Assembly: GCA_911728435.2 (NCBI GenBank)
Contig: OU452200.1
Coordinates: 34,983,715-35,047,714, forward strand
Length of the DNA: 64,000 nucleotides
Source: Apoderus coryli
Lineage: Eukaryota; Arthropoda; Insecta; Coleoptera; Attelabidae
Reading direction: 5' to 3'
The notes below the pieces were generated by a model, which saw only the letters and a list, made by a program, of their open reading frames with translations, ran no database searches and was not told the origin of the DNA. Below, in pieces: positions 23,744 through 34,137 of the stretch. Positions within the stretch are counted from its first letter, which is position 1. Every line of letters begins with the position of its first letter. Position numbers and translations under genes: made by a program.

Positions 23744-24119
23744 ACCCCGCGGGCATTTTCGGAATTCGCCGACACATTAGCCGCTCGGAACAATTCGGGT
23801 GATGCGAATCATAGATTCATAAAGTCCCGGCGTATTAGACTAATGCGTCGGCGATTTATGAAATACATGCAACGTGCCAACTCCTAAAATCTCGACGTAT
23901 TAGACTTATGCATCGGCGATTTATGAAAAACCGTGCGAACGAGTAATATTAAATATTAACCCAAAGAATTTTAGTATGAGTTACAAATACACAAAAAAAT
24001 ACAAATAGATATATATAGATATATAGATTAGTAACAATAAGCAGAAAATGCGTTGCAACGTTTATTTATTAAATAAATCTGGACTAGTACAAAATATTAG
24101 GTACCTAATGCTGGTATGG

Positions 24120-25510
24120 TCATTTTCTAGATTTATTTCCCCCCAAACCCACATTATTTGTAACACAAGCCGCTAAAGACTGAGGTGCTTTTCTAGCTGT
24201 TTTTTTAATTTGATTTGACTTCCTTCCACTGCACATTGCTTTCTTTCCTCCCATTGCCATCTTTCCACCAATTGATGTAGGCTGTACAGAGATATGCTTA
24301 CCCTTTTTTCGTGTAGCTTGCGGTCGTTTCCTTTTACATACTACGCCCATATTACTTACATAATTTCTGAAATTATCATATTTGCAATTTTTAGTAAATT
24401 CTAAGCAGGACTTTTCTAGATCTTCATACGATTTTGATACGAGAATATTTCGAAAGCATTTATAACAGCTTTGCATATCATGTGAAGAAATTTTATTCTT
24501 GCCTGTTTTAAGCCACTTCCAACAGGCTTTCAAAACGTGGAAAGTACATAACAAGAAAGATGATTCAGGCCATATCTTTTTTAAAGCGTTTCTTTCACCT
24601 AAATCGTCATCCGTAAGAATAACTTTTGGTTTAATTTTAATGGGAAAAATTTCATAAAGGCCACGCACGGCTTCTAAAAATACATTCGATTCTTGGCTGC
24701 TACTTAGGATGCAGCCCAAAGGTAATCCTCCAATAGCGGACTGTGTTATAAAGTAGTACACTTTATGATTTTGTGTATCACAGTTGCCCGTGGAATCAAC
24801 AAACATAATCTCTGACGACTGGTAAAGCGTTGCAACTCTTTGCATAATTGGTGTGCAGAGTGCCACGGCATAATGGTCTTGTTTTCGAATTATCTTGCAA
24901 AGAGTACCGTTACTGTCTGATAACGACCTAAGCATGTTTTCTAAGTGAATTAACATACTTTCTCCAGTTCTTTCACCATAGTTTTTTTTTAAAATGGCTT
25001 TTCCATAGGGATTCTATATCAATCTTAGTAGGAGTAAAGTGTCTATCCATAACAATATTTTCATAGTTGTCGCCATGTTCCCTCCATCATTGATAAAATA
25101 ATTGAATGGTACGCAGAGGCGACTGAGTGACCTCTCTCAAAAAGTTCGATAATACGATTTTCCACACTCGGAGCAAGTGGTCATTGTCTAAGCGCAGCAG
25201 CAGAATTTAAATTATGATTATGCTCACCCCGAAACTCCACAATACACGGCCATTTTGGCATAAAAACATCTTTCTTTTTTGACTTTGTGTCTGGAATATA
25301 TCGTTTTATATTTACCGACAATTTTGCCGGGCAGTCTATATTTCTAGAAGTCCTTTTTCTACAAATATCATTTTTCTTTTTTTGTTTTACGTTAAAATGA
25401 CAGTGGTATATTCTTTTAAATATTAAACGTGGTTTTTCAGTACCTAGCTTAAACGTTTTTGAAACTCTCCAAGTTTCTTTTCTAACACTTTCCAATTCAG
25501 TTAACCATTT
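24120..25510 (-). pseudogene. MULE transposase, exon 2 (zinc finger and DDE domain)
   Basis: The exon begins after a GTTTGTTGTAG acceptor. First comes a FLYWCH/WRKY-GCM1-type zinc finger (W-VSKTFKLGTEKPR, C-HF, DCPAKL, then GEHNHN). A linker (VENRIIELFERGHSVASAYHSI) has a TGA just before it near 25180 and a frameshift near 25090. The MULE domain follows at 24956-24120: MFVDSTGNCD (first Asp), KPKVILTDDDLGERNAL (second Asp) and LLCTFHVLKA (Cys-His). The end is Lys/Gly-rich. Only these two lesions are obvious, so the copy is young but dead. The usual SWIM finger was not seen. Confidence 0.85.
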
Positions 25511-25725
25511 CTACAACAAACAAAAGTCCGGTTAGTTTGACTTTGGTTTTAACAACCAAGATTTACATGGAAAAAGTAAACATTAAAAAAACTATTTTTT
25601 TTGTGCAAAAGGGTTTCCCATAATGTTTTTTTTTCTTACATATCTCGGTTATAGTTTGGAAACTATGACAAAATTTAATTCATATTGACTAATTCGCGTC
25701 CTCAATAATTTATATTTTCTTTTGT

Positions 25726-26072
25726 ATAGTGGGTTATACGACTTGGTAAGCAAGTACACTCAATTAGCTGTCAGTGACGTTTCACGGCTTTATTTTCGCA
25801 TTTTCAACCTTCTTCCCGTTAGAATGTACAATTAAAACAATTAAATGACATTTCTATATATACAAGTTAATGGATCACTAACTGAATTGATCACTAATTG
25901 TGTATAGTAACATTTTTTGGTACTGTTGTTGTATACAATAGAAACAACGTGATCTAATTGTTTTAATTGTACAATCTAACTGGAAAAAGCTTGAAAAAGC
26001 GAAAATAAAGCCACGAAACATCGCTGACATCTAATTGATTGTACTTTCTTCGGAAGTCCTATAACCTACTAT
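25726..26072. mobile_element. 350-bp MITE in the MULE intron
   Basis: Terminal repeats of about 110 bp start GTGGGTTATA (left) and GTAGGTTATA (right), next to TA. They share TCAATTAG, GGCTTTATTTTCGC and TGTACAATTAAAACAATTA. No coding sequence. It lies wholly inside the intron 25511-26257 of the MULE transposase. Confidence 0.8.
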
Positions 26073-26257
26073 CCGACAGAAACCTTGAAAAAAACTATAT
26101 TTTCTGAACGAACATACGTTACTCACCGTAAACAACTGTCCGTTACTGTCCAATTACTGAAATTATTCGAACTTACGTCCAACGATCGAGCAGACACGAC
26201 CGTAAATATAACATAAACGGCATAAACCTAACCTAACAATACAAATAATCTACATAC

Positions 26258-26299
26258 CTCAAACTCGTCTTTATCATTTATTTGCAATCTAATAGTATT
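26258..26299 (-). pseudogene. MULE transposase exon 1, second piece
   Basis: Fourteen codons (YNTIRL start after the junction, ending DKDEFE) up to a GTATGT donor at 26257, phase 0. The first piece of the same exon is at 31854-31901; the 5.55-kb transposon separates them. Confidence 0.7.
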
Positions 26300-27284
26300 A
26301 TATCGTCGCCTTCCACACAGAGTGTCGTAACTAACAAAAATTCATAAAATGAGTTACGCCGCCCCCAAGCTTACTTCGATTAGCCGCACGTTCTGACAAA
26401 GTGTTGTAACTGCATTGGCAATAACTCCTAGGCTATAACAGTCAAAGAGAATGGCGTATCTAACAAAATTTCATTTTTAAATCACACTAAATGACGTAAC
26501 TTAATATACGACATTTTGTAGGAAATGCTTATTAGTACAGTATCAAATCACACAAAGTGTCGTATGTGGAGTTACGTCACTTTGTGCGAAAGATTTTCAT
26601 TGCAGACTTCTAGAACGTCATTGTAAGTAAAGCGTTAACATATGGTTTTATTTTTCTGAACATAACCTATAAACCATTGTGTTGAGCCGGTAGTAGTTTT
26701 TACTGTTAGTAGTAGTTTAGTAGTTTTGTTGCGAATTGGTAAATGAAAAGGTAAGACTTATTGATAGTCATTATAAATGATACGACTGTTTAATACAAAA
26801 AGCAATAGTACTACCTTCAAGTATGCACTAATGTTTATATATCCGAAATTTTAAAGATTCTTTGGTATAATTATCAGCTGCATAGATGCGTAAAGATTAA
26901 TTGTACCTATACTGTAATTAAACTGAATAATTTTTGGATAAATTACTGAAACTATACACAACGATGCTAATATCGACTAGTAAATTCTTTAGATTTCATA
27001 CTACACAAATATTTATTACGCATTTATCAGATAATATTAATGAGTTATTAGTTATTACTATCCGGTTTTACCAATTATTTAAATATTTACTTATTTTCGG
27101 ATATACATTTCTTCAGTTTACTCACGAAACCGTATGTCTAGAGAAATTAATCTAACCGATTTATCTGTCGCCAATTTATCACTTTAAATTCAAAAATACG
27201 CATTAACTTGCAGATTTGAATTTGAATAAATCAAAAAACCCAAAGAGATATTGCTTAAATTATTCAACGATTAATCTTTTCGTA

Positions 27285-28977
27285 TACAGGGTGTCCTACG
27301 GTGGCAACCCATTAGATTATTTCAGAAACTACTTCGAATTGAATTTTGAAAATTTCAGTATTTATATTGTCAAATATGCTCTACTCAAATAATATAATAG
27401 CAACGGCATAGCGCTTCCTTTTATACCGGAAGTTGATGGCAACTTTGTTATTTTAAATGGAACACCCTATATATTATTACATTTTTGGATTCTAAATAAG
27501 ATTTCAGACATATTTCATGTATCATGTCCTATACCTAACGTCAGTCGTTTTTGACTTATATCAAGATTTATGTCAAAATTGACAGTTTAGGGCTCCATAA
27601 GAATTCCGTTTTTTCCTTGTAAATCAGTATTTAATAATTATTTTGCAGGTATTTTCTTATCAGGTGGGATCTTCTTTTTCGAATTGACAAGACATTTTCT
27701 GATTAGTTTATACAGGGTGGTCAAAAAATTATATTGAAAACGGTTCAAGAAAAACAGTTGAAAGTCAATTTTTTCAAATGGAATGGGTATATTATTATTA
27801 TTATATCTTCCTTAGCATTAAAAAATAATGCAATTTTGAAATAGGTTATCATTTTCCAAAATGCATAGTTTTCGAAATATCGTCATTTTAAATTTGTCTG
27901 ACAAGAAGAATTAGTAGGACGCATCCGAACTTCATTCGAAGCCTTACCTGGAGTCCAAATTGCACGAGCTGTCACGAGTGAATTTATTGAACAGGTAAAT
28001 AAGTGTTTAAGACTAAATGGGGGTCATATCGAACAATTAAATGAGTTTTGTTATCGTTAGTTGATTAACTTTTTTTAGTTGAAAATTTATTTAGTTTGAT
28101 CTTCTGTTCATTTCTGCTGTATTATTTTAAATTTTAGTCTTAGTTCGTTGTAATACTTGATTTGTATACCTCCCAACCTGCTCGAAATGATTTCTCAAAA
28201 TTCTTCCTAATTTCTCTAGTCATCGTTAGCAAATGGGGGTTTCTCTCGTTAAATACTCTACAGGATGCACAAACTATCACTTTATTTTATTCTCCATGAA
28301 TTAATAATAAATTTATAATATCAATAAGTATTTTTCATTTTTATTATAACGGTAGACGCTGCAGAAAAATTTAAAATGACGATATTTCGAAAACTATGCA
28401 TTTTAGAAAATGATAACCTATTACAAAATTGTATTATTTTTTAATGCTATGGAAGATAAAATAATAATAATATACGCATTCTATTTGAAAAAATTGACTT
28501 TCAACTGTTTTTCTTGAACCATTTTCAATATAATTTTTTGACCACCCTGTATCAACGAATCAGAAAATGTCTTGTCAATTCAAAAAAGAAGATCCCACCT
28601 GATAAGAAAATACCTGTAAAATAATTATTAAATACTGATTTACAAGGAAAAAACGGAATTCTTATGGAGCCCTAAACTGTCAATTTTGACATAAATCTTG
28701 ATATAAGCCAAAAACGACTGACGTTAGGTATAGGACATGATACATGAAATATGTCTGAAATCTTATTTAGAATCCAAAAATGTAATAATATATAGAGTGT
28801 TCTATTTAAAATAACAAAGTTGTCATCAACTTCCGGTATAACCGGAAGTGCTATGCCGTTGCTATTATATTATTTGAGTAGAGCATATTTGACAATATAG
28901 ACACTGAAATTTTCAAAATTCAATTCGAAGTAGTTTCTGAAATAATCTAATGGGTTGCCACCGTAGGACACCCTGTA
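27285..28977. mobile_element. Foldback element, outer, TACAGGGTGTCC ends
   Basis: Inverted arms of about 610 bp (27285-27905 and about 28370-28977) start TACAGGGTGTCCTACGGTGG and are flanked by TA. The arms are nearly identical throughout. It lies in the 5' intron or leader of the DUF7869-like gene. Confidence 0.85.
27711..28551 (+). mobile_element. Inner foldback element with transposase tail
   Basis: A second pair of ends, TACAGGGTGGTCAAAAAATT and its complement, nested inside the outer pair, with about 190-bp arms. The centre (27905-28060, +) encodes ELVGRIRTSFEALPGVQIAR then LNGGHIEQL and a stop, the C-terminus of a DUF4817-type transposase. It is probably the older element, around which the outer arms now sit as one palindrome. 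Confidence 0.7.
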
Positions 28978-29065
28978 TATTTAGTATTTCAGCTTCAAAA
29001 TAGCACATAAATTTGTTAACAAATTACTGCAGGATGCGTTTCGTTTCAGATCTAAATTTTGCACT

Positions 29066-31451
29066 ATGGATGCACTAGTTGTGTGGCAAGACAGAACAAA
29101 AAATGTTGTTCGAAAAAATGAACTATGTTTATTAGAAGGTGAGAAAATTATTGCAGGATCGAGAATAAAAATGCCTTACAAAGATAAATGGTACTTTGGA
29201 GAGGTAATTGATGTGGACTCGGACGAAGAAGTGACAACCGAACATCATTCCCTCAGCATGGAAAGCTCTTCTGAAGAAGATATTCCTCTTAGTGTGCTCC
29301 AACAACGAACTTCTATTCCAAAAAGTAACCTCGAGTTGATAGGAGCAAGTGAAGAAGTTGCCGAACACATATACTCTAACTTGTCTGACTTAAATGAAGG
29401 TATCTTGTCTGATCCACCTTCCCCATTGTATGACTCCGACGCCGACCCACCTTTCGGACAATGTGAAGTGTCTAGATGTAAAGACGAAGTTTTTAGCTCT
29501 TGTGAAATTTGTGAAAAACTTGTATGTTGGGCCCATTTCAATTCAGATATGAAGCATTGTTGTCGTAAACGAAATTGGAAACACTTATCTGCAGAAGATG
29601 ATGTCGCAAACGACGATGAATTATTGGATGATGTCACAATCACTTCCACTGTGAAAAAACCTGAACACTACACAATTGAAGGTGGCGAGAAAGAAAATGT
29701 CGATCCAGAAAGGCAAAAACGACTTAATCAATATCATGAAGCGAAGAGATTGCGAAGCTTAGGAAAGGAATATAAAAGCCCTGTGACTAAAAAAACTGTC
29801 CAAGCAAAAAATCTTAAAAATCGGTGCAATGGCGAAACTTGTAAAAAAATGGGCAAACTCTGTAGTGAAATAAGTAATGAGCAGCGAGAAGTAACATTCA
29901 ACCAGTATTATGCGTTAAGCGATATTACAAGGCAACGCGAGTTTCTAGTACGCCACAATGAAAAAATGAAACCAGCCAGGAAAACTAGTAAGAAAGAGCA
30001 GTCTAGGAGAAGTTGTAGTTTACGTTACTATCTGACAATTGAAGGAGAAAGAAAGGGTTGTTTGCAAGAAGCTATTTTTAAGTAAGTTAGATATATCAGA
30101 CCGGGCTTGTAGAACTGCATTAGGTAAACTTAGTGAATCGGGAATACTTGAAAAAGATAAACGAGGCGGAAGGCATAGAAGTGCAGCGATAATAAAAGAA
30201 GAACGTTGGATAAAAGAGAAAATTTCGGAACATATTGATAGGTTTCCTAAGGTTGAATCACATTATTGTCGATCTTCCAGTTCTAGAATGTATCTTCATC
30301 CTGATTTAACTCTTCCAAAAATGTACGACATGTTCCTAAAGGAATTGGAACACCCATCAAAATTAAAGCCTAGTTTTTCCACATACCGAAGGGTTTTTGT
30401 AACAAAAAATCTGTCGTTTTTTCACCCAAAAAAGGATATGTGTTCTTTGTGTCTAACGTATAAGCAAGGAGACGATGAAATAAAGGAGAAATTAAAAGAG
30501 AAATATGAAAAACACACTCTACAGAAAGTCAAAGTAAGAGAACGAAAAGAGGAATCCAAAGTACAGGCATGCAAAGATAAATCTATTTTATGTGCAGTTT
30601 TCGATCTGCAACAGGTGATCTATTTGCCAATGAGTCGGGAAAGCGCAATTTTTTATAAAAGTCGCCTATCTAATTTTAATTTCACTTTCTATAATATAGC
30701 GACTAAAGAATGTCTATGCTTTCCTTGGAACGAGTCAATCAGTAAGAGGGGAGCTTCAGAAATATCTAGTTGTGTGTTTAAAAGCCTCGAGTATTATTCA
30801 GCACAAGGTATAAAATCTGTAGTTCTATATTCGGATGGATGTTTTGGGCAGAATAAGAACTCGATTATGGCTGCAATGATGTTATATTCAGTTCAGAATT
30901 GTAAGGAAATCGAAACCATATCTCTACGTTTTTTCGAGACCAACCATGGGCAGAACGAAGGGGATTCAGCGCACAGTGCAATAAGTACAGCTCTTTCACA
31001 AGTTGGTGACATTTTTATTCCCAGCCAACTTTACCCTATATTCGAACTAGCCAGACGAAAAAATCCCTACAAAGTCATCCCAATGGGTTGGAAAGACTTT
31101 TTGGATTTTAAAAGTTTCTCAAAATTATTACGAATTTTGACTGTCCGTACCAGTAATGAAGGTAAAAAAATAAATTGGACCGACATTATGGAACTAATGG
31201 TGAAAAAAAAAGAACCTATGAAAATATTTTTTAAATATAGCCACTTTGACTCAAGGTATGACTTTATCGAATTAAAACGATTGAAGAGTAAAATGACAAA
31301 AAATATTAAAGTTGGTCATTTAAACAGTGCTCCACCGAAGATTACAAAGAAAAAATTCGATGATCTTACTTCTCTATGTAAAGGGGATACTCCTGTAATA
31401 AGGCTTCCGGAATTCAAAAATTTTTACTACAATTTGCCTCACGAAAATTAA
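29066..31451 (+). pseudogene. DUF7869-like transposon protein, one frameshift
   Basis: The start ATG at 29066 follows a TTTCAG acceptor at about 29045-29050. N-terminal half (29066-30085): a small Tudor-like stretch (GSRIKMPYKDKWYFGEVIDV), an acidic linker, a Cys/His cluster (CEVSRCKDEVFSSCEICEKLVC-AHF) and a basic region. Second half (30039-31451): DRACRTALGKLSESGI, a CSLC zinc knuckle, then FDLQQVIYLP (first Asp), LYSDGCFGQNKN (second Asp), FFETNHGQNEGDSAHS and PYKVIPMGW. This resembles the arthropod DUF7869 RNase-H-like proteins, from memory. The halves overlap by 47 bp in different frames, consistent with a one- or two-base slip near 30055; otherwise about 790 codons are open. Stop at 31449-31451. 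Confidence 0.7.
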
Positions 31452-31853
31452 TTTGTAATTGTAAAACTGCAATTTTGTTTTGATTTATTTAGTGGGAATT
31501 ATAATTTTAAGTTTTTTGGTTTATACTCATGCTATTCAGTTAAAATACATCACCTTATGAACTTAAAGTGTTTTATTGCGAACTGTCCTATCTGATGGAA
31601 GTCAAAAGAAAAAATCACACAAACTGACGTAAGTGATAACTTTTCCAAAAATCTGGAAAACTAAAGACTATTTCGACAACTTTTCCACAAAAATAGTTTA
31701 CTTGAAAAACGTACATTTCCGTGTATTAAAATCAAAATTTCACTTTGAATAGTTTTTCGGTATTTCCCGAAAATATTCCACACATTTTCGTTTTTTCGCT
31801 GTACTCTAAAATTTACAAAATGTTACTTACGACACTCTGTGTGGAAGGCGACG
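31452..31853. other. 3' end of the 5.55-kb transposon
   Basis: Non-coding. Holds one tip-like motif (CACAAACTGACGTAAGTG near 31618) and the right TIR at 31824-31853. Confidence 0.5.
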
Positions 31854-31901
31854 ATATGATGCATCTTTGTAACACACACTTGGCAATTTCTTTGGATCCA
31901 T
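31854..31901 (-). pseudogene. MULE transposase exon 1, first piece with start codon
   Basis: ATG at 31901, sixteen codons (MDPKKLPSVCYKDAS...) to the insertion point. Joined to 26258-26299 through one ATAT copy, the frame is uninterrupted and the phase fits the next exon. The region 31902-32146 is the MULE leader and terminal repeat. Confidence 0.7.
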
Positions 31902-32302
31902 TTCATTAATTTAATATTAATAGGTACAACATTTATATTTTTTGGGAAATAATTTTTTTTTAACAGCGCAAGAAACTAGGTACACCAATCTGATTAAAAA
32001 CAAAAACATATTCTTAGTTAGAGATGTGCAATTTCATACGTAAATCGCTGACGCATTAGTCTAATACGTCGGGACTTTATGAATCCGTGATTCATATCAC
32101 CCGAGTTGTTCCGAGCGGCTAATGTGTCGGCGAATTCCGAAAATGCACCCCGCGGAGGGATTTGTTTATATTTACACGTCACGTTGACGTCTGGAGTGCG
32201 AGTAGTGCTTCGTACAGTTTTATAACGCGAATTAAGTGAATTTTACGAGACTCTTCCACTTTACTGCATTTGTAGTGTGGAAAACTGGGTTTCCTTTAAA
32301 TA

Positions 32303-33178
32303 ATGGGGAGAAAAAAGTGCCTAGTTTGCATGTCGAGTGATTTTCCGAGTAAGGTTACGTGTCACAAGTAAGTACAATGGCGTAGATTTTGGAATTTTGC
32401 AGAGATAGTAGTTAACATGAGTTGTTTAAATATACTATACACCTAGTTGCAAAATAGACAGTAATATAATAAACAAAAATAATTGTAAATTCATAAAATG
32501 CTTTATATTTCATAATTTCTTAATAAATAGTAGCATACATGTATAATGATATACACAGACCTTTACATAAATACCTTACGATAAAGAGAAGATATGGGAT
32601 GTGGTGCAAGTGGGCATTATGATCCTATATATTCCATTCATAGCACTTATTCATGTTTTATTTATAGTATAGTACAACAATTTTTGTAGGTTTCCCAGTG
32701 ATCAAGCTGTTAGAAGAGAATGGTGTACCCTCTTGGTTTAAGTTTTGAAAGGTTCACTAAAAGTTCTTATGTTTGCTCACAACATTTCAACCAAAGAGAC
32801 ATTAGAATTTTTGGAACACAAACATGCATATCGCACACAGCCATTCCTGTTCGCTATGTTCAGTAAGTTAATATTTTTGTGCGATTAGAAATATAACAAT
32901 TTATTGAAAATATTTTTTAACAGATTATCCTCTGGATTAGCGTCTACAGCTGAGGTTGCAAAAAATATGACATTTACAGCCAGTTCTTCAGAAACTCTGT
33001 CTGCGTCCGAAGTTGAGGATGAAAAGTATTCTTATCACATACATACTGGTCACCGCAACAATGAATTAAAATTTGTGTTGTTTTTTTTCAGCGCGACCAA
33101 GCATAATGTGGAGGTCATGGACACATTAACAGCAAGTTCCTCTGAAACTCTATCAGTCTCAGAAATTGAAAAAGAAAA
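32303..33178 (+). pseudogene. THAP-domain gene, four exons, one frameshift
   Basis: THAP zinc-finger DNA-binding protein. Exon 1 (32303-32367): MGRKKCLVCMSSDFPSK with the first Cys pair, then a GTAAGT donor. Exon 2 (32690-32862): FPSDQAVRREW, a one-base slip, then LSFERFTKSSYVCSQHF with the C-x2-H pair, and IPVRYVQ ending the domain, GTAAGT donor. Exon 3 (32924-33025) and exon 4 (33092-33178) are tandem duplicates, each encoding TASSSETLS-SE. Phases fit across all introns (K/FPS; Q/LSS; N/ATK). The frameshift in exon 2 suggests a decayed copy. THAP proteins occur in host regulators and in P-like transposases; nothing here shows a transposase. A MULE sits between it and the TATA box at 23729. 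Confidence 0.7.
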
Positions 33179-33547
33179 GTATGCACCTTAAGGCTCCTGT
33201 TCGAGACATGGTCAGTGAGGAATGTGTTGCTATTAAAAGTACAATACTCTAGAAAACTCAGGTTTGTATGTTTGTTAAAAGCCCAGCAAATGTGGCATTT
33301 TCAAAACCAGATTTCTAAAGGATTCTACCTTTGATTGCTTACCAGTTTACACGAGCAGATCCAAGAACCATTTAAATTAAATTATAAATATTATAATGAT
33401 TGATATACTCACAATTTTTCAGTTTTAATAAGCCTAGTAGTAAAATAAGAAAGAAGCATTGTCTTTTGATTTATAAACACTTGAAAAAATTGTTACTGAT
33501 ATTTTGATTGTCGAATTTATACTTATATTGGATCTGGGCCCATAACC
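33179..33547. other. Between THAP exons and the LTR; copia primer-binding site at right end
   Basis: Mostly unrecognised AT-rich sequence. The last 17 bases (33531-33547), read on the minus strand, are GGTTATGGGCCCAGATC, directly after the LTR. This matches the half initiator-tRNA-Met primer-binding site used by many copia elements. Confidence 0.6.
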
Positions 33548-33737
33548 TGATGCAGCAGAGACTTGTTTATGGATACTTTATAATATATTCGTATATACGA
33601 CTAGAAAATTATATATTAACTTTTATTAACGAAAACTATATAAAAACTAACTGACAATATATTAATTCTTTTGACAATCTATTATTGTATTTTTAACATT
33701 GTGACGTGAGTGTATTGGGTGATTCCATATTCCAACA
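33548..33737 (-). repeat. Copia-type 5' LTR with primer-binding site
   Basis: 190-bp LTR, minus orientation, TGTTGG...ATCA, followed by the primer-binding site. Pairs with 14502-14711. The outer flanks (TAAAA left, GGAAA right) do not match, so either the target duplication has decayed or the LTRs come from two insertions. No gag or pol was found between them. Confidence 0.75.
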
Positions 33738-33917
33738 GGAAATTATTTACAGCTCGAGTTATGTACTATACTTTTTCTTCGACTTTTCAGAATCAGAATC
33801 CATTTCAGAATTAAAATTTAAGCAGAAATACTTAACACAGAAGAAAAGGTAATTATGACATTTAAATATTTGAATTTATTTGACATAATTCCATAATAAA
33901 AAATAAAAATCCCAAAA

Positions 33918-34023
33918 GTGTTACGTAATGAATATTACGTAACATTACTTACATAAGTGTTACGTAATGAATATTACGTAACATTACTTACATAAGTGTT
34001 ACGTAATGAATATTACGTAACAC
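33918..34023. repeat. 39-bp palindromic tandem repeat with TTACGTAA sites
   Basis: Nearly three units at 33918, 33957 and 33996. Each contains GTTACGTAAT-GAAT-ATTACGTAAC, a perfect 10-bp-stem palindrome, giving six TTACGTAA octamers. That octamer is the consensus of PAR-bZIP factors (Vrille/Pdp1/E4BP4 class). Confidence 0.9.
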
Positions 34024-34137
34024 ATATGTAAGATTTAATTTACATGTCACGTTAACAGTTTTGCAATAGACGGCTTAACAAAACAGGAGTAGAAAAAATT
34101 ACTTAATATGTACTTTGTTACACATAATTTTGATATA

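Larger units (their letters stand above)
26304..31853 (+). mobile_element. 5.55-kb DNA transposon with DUF7869-like protein
   Basis: The ends are inverted copies of CGTCGCCTTCCACACAGAGT, continuing GTCGTAA. They are flanked by 4-bp ATAT copies at 26300-26303 and 31854-31857. Subterminal copies of the tip motif (CACAAAGTGTCGTA, GTTACGTCACTTTGTG, CACTAAATGACGTAA) cluster in the first 300 bp and again near 31615. These look like transposase-binding sites. It encodes one long protein with a single frameshift. The superfamily is uncertain; the 4-bp target duplication would fit Sola-type elements among others. Confidence 0.8.
23753..32146 (-). mobile_element. MULE (Mutator-like) transposon, 9-bp target duplication
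   Basis: The terminal repeats start GCATTTTCGGAATTCGCC and are inverted copies over roughly 120 bp (23753 on, and ending 32146). Both carry GACACATTAGCCGCTCGGAAC and TAGACTAATGCGTC. They are flanked by perfect 9-bp direct copies of ACCCCGCGG at 23744-23752 and 32147-32155, the length typical of Mutator. The element encodes a two-exon transposase on the minus strand. It carries a MITE in the intron and a 5.55-kb transposon in exon 1, so its own length was about 2.5 kb. Confidence 0.9.

Noticed and set aside
26225..26245. AAACCTAACCTAAC as a possible telomeric TTAGG tract
   Set aside because: Only two imperfect units, inside the MULE intron/leader.
29132..29649. Minus-strand frames of 78 and 134 codons
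   Set aside because: Antisense shadows of the DUF7869-like protein.
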